Origin: Pseudomonadota bacterium
GTDB lineage: Bacteria > Pseudomonadota > Gammaproteobacteria > Burkholderiales > Burkholderiaceae_C
Direction of reading: 5' to 3'
Length of the DNA stretch: 40,313 bases
NCBI GenBank assembly: GCA_029780695.1
Contig: JAKOYD010000124.1
Coordinates: 1-40,313 of the forward strand
Shown: one piece after another, positions 1-9,910 of the stretch
How positions within the stretch are numbered: position 1 is the first letter of the stretch
Layout: each line of letters opens with the position of its first letter
Position numbers and translations under genes: made by a program
The notes under the pieces: generated by a model
The model's database searches: none
What the model saw: only the letters and a program-made list of their open reading frames with translations
Told to the model about the DNA's origin: nothing

Positions 1-606
1 CAGGCTGCTTTCGTTGCTGATGCTGGCCCACAGGCTGGTGTGCGTGGGCAGCTCGCATTCCATTGTGTAGTGCCCGATGAACTGGAAACGCAAACGGTTG
101 TAGTCGGTGAAATAGCGCGGATCAATATTCAGCTCGACTGTCTGTGCGCGGCCCAATTTGTCTTTGTCGAGGACCAGCGTTTGCAGCAGCTCTTCGTTGA
201 ACAACACCTTCAGGTGCGACAGGGCAGGCAACAGGGCTGGCGAAAAAGTGAACACCAACCGCAGGCGGGCCGACTCCACCACCTCGTCACGGCGCACGCC
301 CATGCCCACACTGCCTTCGCTTTCAACCCCACGCAACGTCATCTGGCCAGCCTGGCCCATGTCTTTGAATGACAGCTTCAGCGTGCGCGATGGCAACACC
401 ACTGCCTGTGAATCGGCCAACGTGGCCGCTCCTCCCACGGGCTGGGCCGACGCAGGTGACAGCTCTGTCGCCTGGGCTGGTTTCTCAGCGGGCAAGGAGG
501 CCTGGGCTGTGGGTTTGGCCTGCATGCTGGCGGGCAGCAAGCAAAGGCCGCAGGCCAGCAAGGCAGACACCACGGGGGTAAAGGCCAGTCGGGGGGTGAA
601 TTCCAT
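1..606 (-). CDS. bcsB: Cellulose synthase regulatory subunit BcsB, N-terminal part (cut by window edge)
   Basis: The reading frame starts at 606 and stays open to the window edge, so about 202 N-terminal residues are present and the C-terminus is missing. BcsB is the periplasmic, inner-membrane-anchored partner of cellulose synthase BcsA and binds the emerging glucan. Residues 1-30 look like a signal peptide (hydrophobic run VSALLACGLCLLPA, then SMQA). An Ala/Pro/Gln-rich linker follows. The family block then appears, with SPALLPALSHLKVLFNEE and later DYNRLRFQFIGHYTMQCE, which are characteristic BcsB segments. I see no clear Shine-Dalgarno before the chosen ATG, so the start is less certain than the identity. 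GC is about 55%, clearly below the neighbouring dnaE. Confidence 0.88.
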   Translation of the reverse strand, partial: MEFTPRLAFTPVVSALLACGLCLLPASMQAKPTAQASLPAEKPAQATELSPASAQPVGGAATLADSQAVVLPSRTLKLSFKDMGQAGQMTLRGVESEGSVGMGVRRDEVVESARLRLVFTFSPALLPALSHLKVLFNEELLQTLVLDKDKLGRAQTVELNIDPRYFTDYNRLRFQFIGHYTMECELPTHTSLWASISNESSL

Positions 607-764
607 ATGGGTAGGGAGGCGTGCGCTGGCAAAACAGAAAAAGGCCGAACAACAGTCGAAACAGTCCGAACCGTTTGTAACCGGCCTGCCCCACAGTCAG
701 AGTTTGCCTTGGGTTTTTGTACTTTTTGCGACTGAGGATACGGCAATTTTGTCACATATGAGTC
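607..764. other. Spacer upstream of bcsB
   Basis: This 158-base gap separates the unidentified membrane protein from bcsB and is relatively AT-rich on its right side. It holds a tandem near-repeat, ACAGTCGAA at 652-660 followed at once by ACAGTCCGAA at 661-670, which could be a regulator site or chance. No convincing sigma-70 promoter or terminator was found by eye. Confidence 0.35.
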
Positions 765-1379
765 TCAGAACCGACACCCGACCAGCTTGCAATAAGCCTG
801 GCGGGTCAATGGCGAAACAGACTGCACCACTTGGGCATGGCTGGTCTGGTGACGAAGCAACAAATGGGCCGATGCACGGTTCTGGGTACGGCAAAACCAC
901 AGGCAGCTGTGTTGCAGCAGCAGCATTTCAGCGGTCAGGGTAAAGGCCCGGTCGCGGGGCGACAGGCCTTGGGCGTTGTCCATCACGCTGCGCAGGCCAC
1001 GGATGTGGATGTCCAGCACCTGTCGCAAATCAAAAGCAGCCTGCGGAAACAGCAGAGTGGCCCTGGGCAGGGCAAACGGCAGGCGACTGACCCGCAGTTT
1101 TTCATCCCATATCTCGGCCAGACCAGTCTGAAACTGCACCAGCTCTTCCAGCAGCCGCCGCTCATTGAGCGCCAGCTCGGCCCATTGGGCTTCGGCACTC
1201 GCGGCATGGCCCTCGCCCAGTACACGCAGATAACCGTCGGTCAGGGTCTGCATGCGTTGCTCAATGCGGTAGGGCTTGAGCTGGCCGTTCAGCAAAGTCA
1301 CGCGCTGAGCCTGCTCGGTGGTATTGACCCAGTGCCAGACCAGCGCCAACACCATCATCAGAAAAAGAAACTCCATCAT
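765..1379 (-). CDS. Unidentified membrane-anchored protein between dnaE and bcsB
   Basis: This 204-residue protein begins two bases after the dnaE stop codon, which suggests translational coupling to dnaE. Residues 1-17 (MMEFLFLMMVLALVWHW) form a single hydrophobic segment, probably an N-terminal membrane anchor or uncleaved signal. The rest is soluble, helix-rich and leucine-rich, with a stretch such as LALNERRLLEELVQFQ that could form a coiled coil. I do not recognise a family or catalytic motif. The position directly upstream of bcsB on the same strand hints at a role with cellulose synthesis, but that is only neighbourhood inference. Codon use is less GC-rich than dnaE and similar to bcsB. 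Confidence 0.6.
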   Translation of the reverse strand: MMEFLFLMMVLALVWHWVNTTEQAQRVTLLNGQLKPYRIEQRMQTLTDGYLRVLGEGHAASAEAQWAELALNERRLLEELVQFQTGLAEIWDEKLRVSRLPFALPRATLLFPQAAFDLRQVLDIHIRGLRSVMDNAQGLSPRDRAFTLTAEMLLLQHSCLWFCRTQNRASAHLLLRHQTSHAQVVQSVSPLTRQAYCKLVGCRF

Positions 1380-1381
1380 GG

Positions 1382-4846
<3,465 letters not shown>

Positions 4847-4892
4847 GGGGACAACAGAAATCGGTGCTTCGCCATCCAGTAATTTGAAGAAC

Positions 4893-4968
4893 CGTCATTC
4901 CCGTCAAAGCAGGAATCCAGAGCAGGCCGTGAAAGCGGTCATGGATTCCCGTTTTGGCGGCAAAGACG
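4893..4968. repeat. Degenerate inverted repeat, 'attcccg...ggaatcca' type
   Basis: The left arm at 4893-4920 begins CGTCATTCCCGTC and ends GGAATCCAG. The right arm at 4942-4968 begins TGGATTCCCG and ends AAGACG, and matches the reverse complement of the left arm with several mismatches. Repeats of this general form, with ATTCCCGC cores, are scattered through many proteobacterial genomes. The arms flank about 21 bases. It lies just upstream of dnaE. Confidence 0.6.
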
Positions 4969-5118
4969 ATGGCTTGGCCCGTGGCGGCGAAGACGGCCCG
5001 CCAGGATGGCGCTGCGGCAGGACAGCCAAAGAAATATACCCCCTTTCACCCACGGGGCGAGCCGCTGGCGCCGCGTCGCACCCGCTGCGGCACATGCTGG
5101 ACATGCGCGGCGCTGCAG

Positions 5119-5170
5119 CTGCGCCCCCAACGACACATCCCCGGTCATGCCGGGGATGTGTCGGGCGCAG
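5119..5170. repeat. Long perfect hairpin in the dnaE-doxX spacer
   Basis: A 14-base stem (5131-5144, CGACACATCCCCGG) pairs exactly with 5150-5163 around a five-base loop (TCATG). An outer pair, CTGCGCC at 5119-5125 and GGCGCAG at 5164-5170, extends the fold. No T-tract follows on either strand, so it is not a typical Rho-independent terminator. It is more likely a REP-like or mobile hairpin element. Confidence 0.75.
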
Positions 5171-5183
5171 GGTCATGTGCTAT

Positions 5184-5230
5184 TTGCTACAAATACGATA
5201 GCTGCCTGCGCCTGTCAGGCAAGCGCTGGC
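5184..5230 (+). repeat. Comamonad-type two-part dispersed repeat, copy 1
   Basis: The sequence runs from TTGCTACAAATACGATAGC through a second part with CGCCTGTCAGGCAAGCG to CTGGC. The first part is an imperfect GCTA/TAGC inverted repeat and the second an imperfect GCGC-rich inverted repeat. The same layout recurs at 18071-18126 and, in reverse, at 23207-23260 and 26184-26240. The 439-base stretch 4847-5285 has no gene. It holds this copy, the hairpin at 5119-5170 and the inverted repeat at 4893-4968. Confidence 0.7.
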
Positions 5231-5285
5231 ACCCAAAATCGTTCAGCACCGCGGTCCGGGACGCACAGTGCTGCGGCGCCGTGGC

Positions 5286-5696
5286 TCAGCCGCGCCGGCG
5301 CCCGTCCAGGCCCAACGCGCCACCGCCCAGCGCGGCGATGGCCAGCAGCCCGCCGGCGATGCCCAGGTTCTTGGTGAACATGAGTTTTTGCGTCATGACC
5401 TGGTCGGCCGGCACGCCCCAGAAGTTGTGGAAGAACAGTGCCGCCATCAGCGTGAACAGGGCCAGCGCCAGCGCGGCCCAGCGGGTTTGCCAGCCGATCA
5501 GCAACGCGATGCCGGCGCCGATTTCGACCACGATCGCGGCGACCGCCAGCACTTCGGGCATGGGCAAGCCCTTGGACGCGATGTAGCCCACGGTGCCGGC
5601 AAAGCCAGCGCCCAGCTTGCCGATGCCAGCCGGGATGAAGACATAGGCCAACAACAGGCGGCCCAACAGCGCGAGGGGGTTTTGCAATGCATTCAT
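5286..5696 (-). CDS. DoxX family integral membrane protein
   Basis: The 136-residue protein has four hydrophobic segments: about 7-25 (ALLGRLLLAYVFIPAGIGK), 47-65, 70-88 and 110-130. The N-terminal RLLLAYVFIPAGIGKL and central TRWAALALALFTLMAALFFHNFW patterns are typical of the DoxX/DoxD superfamily (YphA-like). These small membrane proteins are often linked to thiol or oxidative stress, but a reaction is seldom known. It lies downstream of the pirin gene on the same strand, 76 bases away, and a possible weak terminator sits between them. The DoxX-pirin-LysR grouping suggests a shared stress response. The start follows a weak AGAAAAA stretch. Confidence 0.88.
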   Translation of the reverse strand: MNALQNPLALLGRLLLAYVFIPAGIGKLGAGFAGTVGYIASKGLPMPEVLAVAAIVVEIGAGIALLIGWQTRWAALALALFTLMAALFFHNFWGVPADQVMTQKLMFTKNLGIAGGLLAIAALGGGALGLDGRRRG

Positions 5697-5720
5697 GATT
5701 TTTCTTTCGGATGGAGTTGT

Positions 5721-5755
5721 AAAAATGAAAAGCCCGCCGGGGGCGCACGGGCGGG
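5721..5755 (-). terminator. Possible weak terminator after the pirin gene
   Basis: On the minus strand, CCCGCC (complement of 5750-5755) can pair with GGCGGG (complement of 5733-5738). It is followed by a T-rich run TTTTCATTTTT. The loop is long and the U-tract interrupted, so partial read-through into doxX is plausible. Confidence 0.4.
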
Positions 5756-5772
5756 GGTTGGCGCGCGCCTGC

Positions 5773-6474
5773 TCAGGCCGCCAGATCGAACACCAGCACT
5801 TCGGCGTCCTTGCCGCCAGCCAGGCGAAGCGTGTCTTCGGCCTCGATCAGCGCCGCATCGCCGCCGCTCAACAGCAGGCCGTTGACACCGAGTTCGCCGC
5901 GCACCAGATGCACATAGGCCTTGCGCGCCGGGTCAAGCTTCAGCGTGGCGGCTTCGGCGCCGTCGAACAAGCCCGCGTACAGCGCGGCGTCGGCGTGTAT
6001 CTTCACCGCGCCGGCGTCTGGCTGGCCGGCCGCCACCAGACGCAAGCGGCCGCGTTTTTCGGCCGCTGGCACGGTCTTCTGCTCGTAGCTGGGCGCCAGG
6101 CCCGTCACATTGGGCTCGATCCAGATCTGCAGAAAATGCGTCGGCTGGCCTTCGGCGTGGTTGAACTCGCTGTGCGTCACGCCGCTTCCCGCGCTCATGC
6201 GCTGCACGTCGCCGGGCGGAATGCCCTTGACGTTGCCCATGCTGTCCTGGTGGGCCAGATTGCCGGCCAGCACGTAGCTGATGATTTCCATGTCGCGGTG
6301 GCCGTGCGTGCCAAAGCCGGTGCCGGGCGCAATGCGGTCTTCATTGATGACGCGCAGATTGCCCCAGCCCATGTGGGCGGGGTCGTGGTAGTGGGCGAAC
6401 GAGAAGCTGTGAAACGACTTCAGCCAGCCGTGGTCGGCGTAGCCGCGGTCGTTTGATTTGCGAATCCTGATCAT
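5773..6474 (-). CDS. Pirin family protein (YhaK-like bicupin)
   Basis: This 233-residue protein matches the pirin family throughout. It starts MIRIRKSNDRGYADHGWLKS, followed by HSFSFAHYHDP and GWGNLRVINEDRI. The metal-binding histidines of the N-terminal cupin are visible in GTHGHRDMEI and in GVTHSEFNH. Pirins of this type bind Fe or another divalent metal, and some (E. coli YhiW/YhaK relatives) have quercetinase activity or sense redox state. Substrate cannot be read from sequence. It is divergent from the LysR regulator at 6571 with a 96-base gap, the classical arrangement for a LysR target. GGAAC lies 6-10 bases before the ATG. Confidence 0.93.
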   Translation of the reverse strand: MIRIRKSNDRGYADHGWLKSFHSFSFAHYHDPAHMGWGNLRVINEDRIAPGTGFGTHGHRDMEIISYVLAGNLAHQDSMGNVKGIPPGDVQRMSAGSGVTHSEFNHAEGQPTHFLQIWIEPNVTGLAPSYEQKTVPAAEKRGRLRLVAAGQPDAGAVKIHADAALYAGLFDGAEAATLKLDPARKAYVHLVRGELGVNGLLLSGGDAALIEAEDTLRLAGGKDAEVLVFDLAA

Positions 6475-6547
6475 GCGATGGTTCCTTGAATCAACCGTAC
6501 TTTAGGCCGACAAGCGGCGTTTGAAACCGCATGGTTTTGATGGCATC

Positions 6548-6564
6548 ATTCAAAAAATTGGAAT
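6548..6564. promoter_or_regulatory. Candidate LysR-type operator between pirin and lysR
   Basis: ATTCAAAAAATTGGAAT is a dyad-like AT-rich site (ATTC-N9-GAAT with inner CAA-N4-TTG). It ends six bases before the lysR start, in the divergent gap. It fits the T-N11-A style of LysR sites. Binding is inferred only from position and symmetry. Confidence 0.45.
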
Positions 6565-6570
6565 GAACGC

Positions 6571-7506
6571 ATGAGTAACCCGGCCGACGTCCTGACGCCC
6601 GACGCCTTCCGCATCCTGGCGGCCATCGCCGACGCCGGCAGTTTTGCCGGGGCGGCGCGCGCGCTGGGCCTGGTGCCCAGCGCATTGACCTACCGCGTGC
6701 GCCAGATCGAGGACGCGCTGGACGTGCTGCTGTTCGACCGCAGTTCGCGCCAGGCGCGCCCCACCGCCGCCGGCGCCGAGCTGCTGGCACAGGCCGCGCG
6801 CCTGCAGCAAGAGGTGGATGCCGTGGTGCAGCGGGTCAAGCGCGTGGCCACGGGGTGGGAGCCCGAGCTGACCATTGCCGCCGACGGACTGATATCGCAC
6901 GCCGCGCTGATGGATCTGTGCTGCGACTTCGTCGCGCAAGACCCCCCGACGCGCCTGCGCCTGCGCGAGGAAGTGTTGAGCGGCACCGTGGGGGCGCTCA
7001 CATCGGGCAAGGCCGACCTGGCGCTGGGCGCGATCCTGGAGCCGTCCAGCGCCGCCAACCTGCGCGCCAAGCCGTTGGGGCAGGTGCGCTTCGTCTACGC
7101 CGTGGCGCCCACGCACCCGCTGGCGCGCGCGCCCGAGCCGCTGCGCGACGCCGAGCTGCTGCGGCATCGGGGCATCGTGGTGGCCGATTCGGTGCAGCAG
7201 GGCGCCACGCAATCCTTCGGCTTGCTGGCCGGGCAGGAAACGCTTACCGTGTCCAGCCTGAAGGCCAAACTCGACGCCCACCTGCGCGGTCTGGGGGCGG
7301 GCTTTCTGCCCGAACCCATGGCGCGGCCCTGGCTGGCCTCGGGCAAGCTGGTGGCGCGCCGCGTCGAGCGCAGCACGCGCATCGCTTCGCTCAGTTACGC
7401 CTGGCGCGCCGACACCGCGCCGGGCAAGGCGTTGGCCTGGTGGCTGGATCGGCTGGAGCGCCCCATCACCCGCCGCGCCCTGTTGGAGCAGCACCCGAGC
7501 GTGTAG
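6571..7506 (+). CDS. LysR family transcriptional regulator
   Basis: The protein has 311 residues. The N-terminal winged helix-turn-helix spans about residues 9-67 (FRILAAIADAGSFAGAARALG, then PSALTYRVRQIEDALDVLLFDR). The effector-binding domain follows, with a typical periplasmic-binding-protein-like fold (LTIAADGLISHAALM through LRGLGAGFLPE). It reads away from the pirin-doxX pair, so control of that pair and of itself is the natural inference. The ligand is unknown. The FAD oxidoreductase begins nine bases after its stop, so the two may be co-transcribed. Confidence 0.95.
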   Translation: MSNPADVLTPDAFRILAAIADAGSFAGAARALGLVPSALTYRVRQIEDALDVLLFDRSSRQARPTAAGAELLAQAARLQQEVDAVVQRVKRVATGWEPELTIAADGLISHAALMDLCCDFVAQDPPTRLRLREEVLSGTVGALTSGKADLALGAILEPSSAANLRAKPLGQVRFVYAVAPTHPLARAPEPLRDAELLRHRGIVVADSVQQGATQSFGLLAGQETLTVSSLKAKLDAHLRGLGAGFLPEPMARPWLASGKLVARRVERSTRIASLSYAWRADTAPGKALAWWLDRLERPITRRALLEQHPSV

Positions 7507-7515
7507 AGTTGCCGC

Positions 7516-8589
7516 ATGAATCGCCACCGCACGCGCCCGCCCCTTTCCCGCCGCATGGCCGTTGTCGGCGCCGGCATTGCCGGCCTGGCCTGCGCGCGCA
7601 CCCTGCAACGCGCGGGCTGCGACGTGCAGGTGTTCGACGCCGCCCCCACGCCGGGCGGCCGGCTGGCCACGCAAGACACGCCTTTTGGCACCTTTGACAC
7701 CGGCGCGCAGTACTTCACGGTGCGCGATGCGCGCTTCACGCAAGTCCTGCAGGCCACCGCCGTCGACGTGGTGCGCCCCTGGAGCGCCAATGCCGTGCGC
7801 GTGCTGGACGAGCACGGCCGCGTGGTCGAGGCCGCGCTGGCGGCGCGCGAGGCGCACTGGGTTGCCGTACCGTCGATGAACCGCCTGCCCTTGCGCTGGG
7901 CCGAGCCGCTGCAGGCCGCCGGTGCGCTGCACCTGGGCGCGCCCGTGGATCGCATCGCGCCCGGCACCGCAGACACGCCTGGCTGGCGGCTGTACGTGGC
8001 CGACGCCAGCGGCCAACACCGCGCGCACGCCGGTTTCGATGCCGTCATGCTGGCGCTACCCTCATTCCAAGCGCGCCAGTTGCTACTTAAATCAGAGCAT
8101 TCGACGCCGTTGACCGACCGCCTCGCCGCCGTGGACGTGGCGCCGTGCTGGACGTTGATCATGGCGTTTCCGCACGCCGCGCAGCCCGGACTGCACACGC
8201 TGGGCCCCCAATGGAACGCGGCGCGCAGCACGCACCACCGCGTCGCCTGGCTGGCGCGCGAATCGTCCAAGCCCGCGCGCGCGCTGATCGAACGCTGGAC
8301 GGTACAGGCCAGTGCCGCCTGGTCGCGCGAGCACCAGGGCGACGACCCGGCGCGCGTTACCGCCAAGCTGCTCAAGGCCTTTGGCGAAATCACCGGCATC
8401 CGCGCCGCGCCCGCCTTTGCCGAGGCGCACCTGTGGCGCCAGGCGCAAACGCTGGCGCCGCTGGGCCAGCCCTTCGTGTGGGACGCCGCCGCGGGCATCG
8501 GTCTGTGCGGCGACTGGTGCACAGGCCACCGCGTCGAAGACGCCTTCGTGTCGGGGCTGGAGCTGGCCTTGCGCGCGCTCGACCGCTGA
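7516..8589 (+). CDS. Renalase-like FAD/NAD-dependent oxidoreductase
   Basis: The 357-residue flavoprotein opens with a Rossmann dinucleotide-binding motif, VVGAGIAGLACARTL (glycines 18, 20 and 23). An acidic FAD-ribose residue region follows in VFDAAPTPGGRLAT. The GGRLAT and DTGAQYFTVRD blocks are typical of bacterial renalase-like proteins in the amine-oxidase superfamily. The C-terminal IGLCGDWCTGHRVEDAFVSG is the usual FAD-contacting segment. Substrate is unknown; some bacterial renalases oxidise mis-reduced NAD(P)H isomers. An internal ATG at 7555 is an alternative start. Residues about 189-196 (LLLKSEHS) coincide with a short dispersed repeat. Confidence 0.88.
   Translation: MNRHRTRPPLSRRMAVVGAGIAGLACARTLQRAGCDVQVFDAAPTPGGRLATQDTPFGTFDTGAQYFTVRDARFTQVLQATAVDVVRPWSANAVRVLDEHGRVVEAALAAREAHWVAVPSMNRLPLRWAEPLQAAGALHLGAPVDRIAPGTADTPGWRLYVADASGQHRAHAGFDAVMLALPSFQARQLLLKSEHSTPLTDRLAAVDVAPCWTLIMAFPHAAQPGLHTLGPQWNAARSTHHRVAWLARESSKPARALIERWTVQASAAWSREHQGDDPARVTAKLLKAFGEITGIRAAPAFAEAHLWRQAQTLAPLGQPFVWDAAAGIGLCGDWCTGHRVEDAFVSGLELALRALDR
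8080..8103 (+). repeat. Short repeat module inside the renalase-like gene
   Basis: TTGCTACTTAAATCAGAGCA resembles the first half of the intergenic repeat (TTGCTAC ... AGC). It is a conspicuously AT-rich patch within otherwise GC-rich codons. It is read in frame and adds a stretch of about eight residues. Confidence 0.45.
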
Positions 8590-8656
8590 CCGCGCCGCAG
8601 TCTCCACCCACGGCGCTGAACCTTTGGCGCGGCGCTGAACGCCCAAGCCTTGCACG

Positions 8657-9643
8657 ATGTACGTCGGTCGATTCGCCCCTTCGCCCACCGGACCGCTGCA
8701 TGCCGGCTCGCTGGTCGCGGCGCTGGCCAGCTGGCTCGACGCGCGCGCGCACGGCGGCCGCTGGCTGGTGCGCATCGAGGACGTAGATACCCCGCGTTGC
8801 GTGCCGGGCGCCGACCGCTTCATCCTGAGCCAGCTGGCCACCTGCGGCCTGACGCCCGACGAAGCCCCGACCTGGCAGTCGCGCCACGGCGGCCGCTACC
8901 AGGCAGCCCTCGACCAGCTTGTCGCCGCTGGTCACGCCTACCCCTGCGCTTGCTCGCGCAAGGACATCGAGATCGCCCAAGCCACGCTGGGCGTCACGCG
9001 CCAGCGCGGCGCCGAATTGCCTTACCCCGGCACCTGTCGCCCTGAACACGGCGGGCTGCGTGGCCGCGCACCGCGCGCCTGGCGCCTACACACCGGAAGC
9101 TTCGCATCTGATGGGGCGCCAGCGCCGGCTGATGCTCACTTTACAGCTATCAATAGTGAAGCACCCTCCGGCTGGCTGACATGGCATGACCGCCGCTTGG
9201 GCCCGCAGCGGCAGCACGTCGAGCGCGAGGTAGGCGACTTCGTGCTGCAGCGCGCCGACGGCCTGTGGGCCTACCAACTGGCCGTGGTCGTGGACGACGC
9301 GGCGCAAGGCGTCACCCACGTGGTGCGCGGCGAAGACCTGGCCGACAACACGCCACGCCAGATGAGCCTGCAGCGCGCGCTGGGCCTGCCCACGCCGCAC
9401 TACCTGCACACCCCCCTGGTGCTGGCCGCCGACGGGCACAAACTGAGCAAGCAAAACGGCGCATTCGCCATCGACTTGGGCGACCCCGTCACCGCCTTGC
9501 GCGACGCAGCGCATGTGCTGGACTTGTCCCCCGCAACCGGCGATGCGCTGGCACCTGCGCTGGCCGAATGGAGCGCCGAGTGGCGCGACCGGTGGGGAGT
9601 TGACTCGGCTTCGGCGATGGCGCGCAGTGCTGTGATCGGTTAG
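8657..9643 (+). CDS. gluQ: Glutamyl-Q tRNA(Asp) synthetase
   Basis: GluQ-RS attaches glutamate to the queuosine base at the wobble position of tRNA-Asp. The 328-residue protein opens [18 protein letters not shown], with the HIGH-like GPLHAG, followed by RIEDVDTPR. The zinc site of the family is visible as C97, C99, Y123 and C127 (YPCACSRK ... YPGTCR). The KMSKS-like loop is HKLSKQNGA near residue 260. It lacks the anticodon-binding domain of full GluRS, as expected. It is somewhat longer than usual (about 300), partly because of a variable stretch near residues 150-172. Part of that stretch is an AT-rich repeat-like segment (FTAINSEAP). Confidence 0.95.
   Translation: MYVGRFAPSPTGPLHAGSLVAALASWLDARAHGGRWLVRIEDVDTPRCVPGADRFILSQLATCGLTPDEAPTWQSRHGGRYQAALDQLVAAGHAYPCACSRKDIEIAQATLGVTRQRGAELPYPGTCRPEHGGLRGRAPRAWRLHTGSFASDGAPAPADAHFTAINSEAPSGWLTWHDRRLGPQRQHVEREVGDFVLQRADGLWAYQLAVVVDDAAQGVTHVVRGEDLADNTPRQMSLQRALGLPTPHYLHTPLVLAADGHKLSKQNGAFAIDLGDPVTALRDAAHVLDLSPATGDALAPALAEWSAEWRDRWGVDSASAMARSAVIG
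9140..9166 (+). repeat. Short repeat module inside gluQ
   Basis: The core ACAGCTATCAATAGTGAAGC has the AGCTATCAA...AGC form of the dispersed comamonad repeat. It stands out as AT-rich against its surroundings. It is in frame and encodes part of a non-conserved loop. Confidence 0.5.
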
Positions 9644-9723
9644 CCGCAATCCCCGCGCCAACCCTGCTGCCGGCCCACCGGATCGCCGGATCGCCGCCCC
9701 GCTTTGCCGTGATGTTGACGCAA

Positions 9724-9757
9724 CCAAAACAAAAACGCCCACTGTGTTAGCGGGCGC
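9724..9757 (-). terminator. Terminator for the tRNA-Val / relA direction
   Basis: Read on the minus strand, CGCCC (complement of 9752-9756) pairs with GGGCG (complement of 9736-9740). Inner CT/AG pairing helps, with one mismatch between. It is followed by TTTTTGTTTT. It lies about 35 bases beyond the tRNA-Val 3' end. Confidence 0.65.
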
Positions 9758-9791
9758 TTCTGCTGCAAGCCGCATGGTTGCTTGCAAGTGT

Positions 9792-9868
9792 TGGTAGGCG
9801 CGATTGGACTCGAACCAACGACCCCCACCATGTCAAGGTGGTGCTCTAACCAGCTGAGCTACGCGCCT
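9792..9868 (-). tRNA. tRNA-Val (anticodon GAC)
   Basis: The minus strand folds as a 77-nt tRNA. The acceptor stem AGGCGCG pairs with CGCGCCT. The D arm contains AGCTCAGCTGGTTAGAGC. The anticodon arm is CCACC-TTGACAT-GGTGG, with GAC at positions 34-36. The T arm has GGTTCGAGTCC, and the 3' ACCA is encoded (CCA at 9794-9792). It lies 42 bases downstream of the relA stop on the same strand, so it may share transcripts with relA or have its own promoter in that gap. Confidence 0.97.
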
Positions 9869-9910
9869 GAAATCGATTCGAACTGCGAAGTATAGCAGTT
9901 TGTGGCCGGC

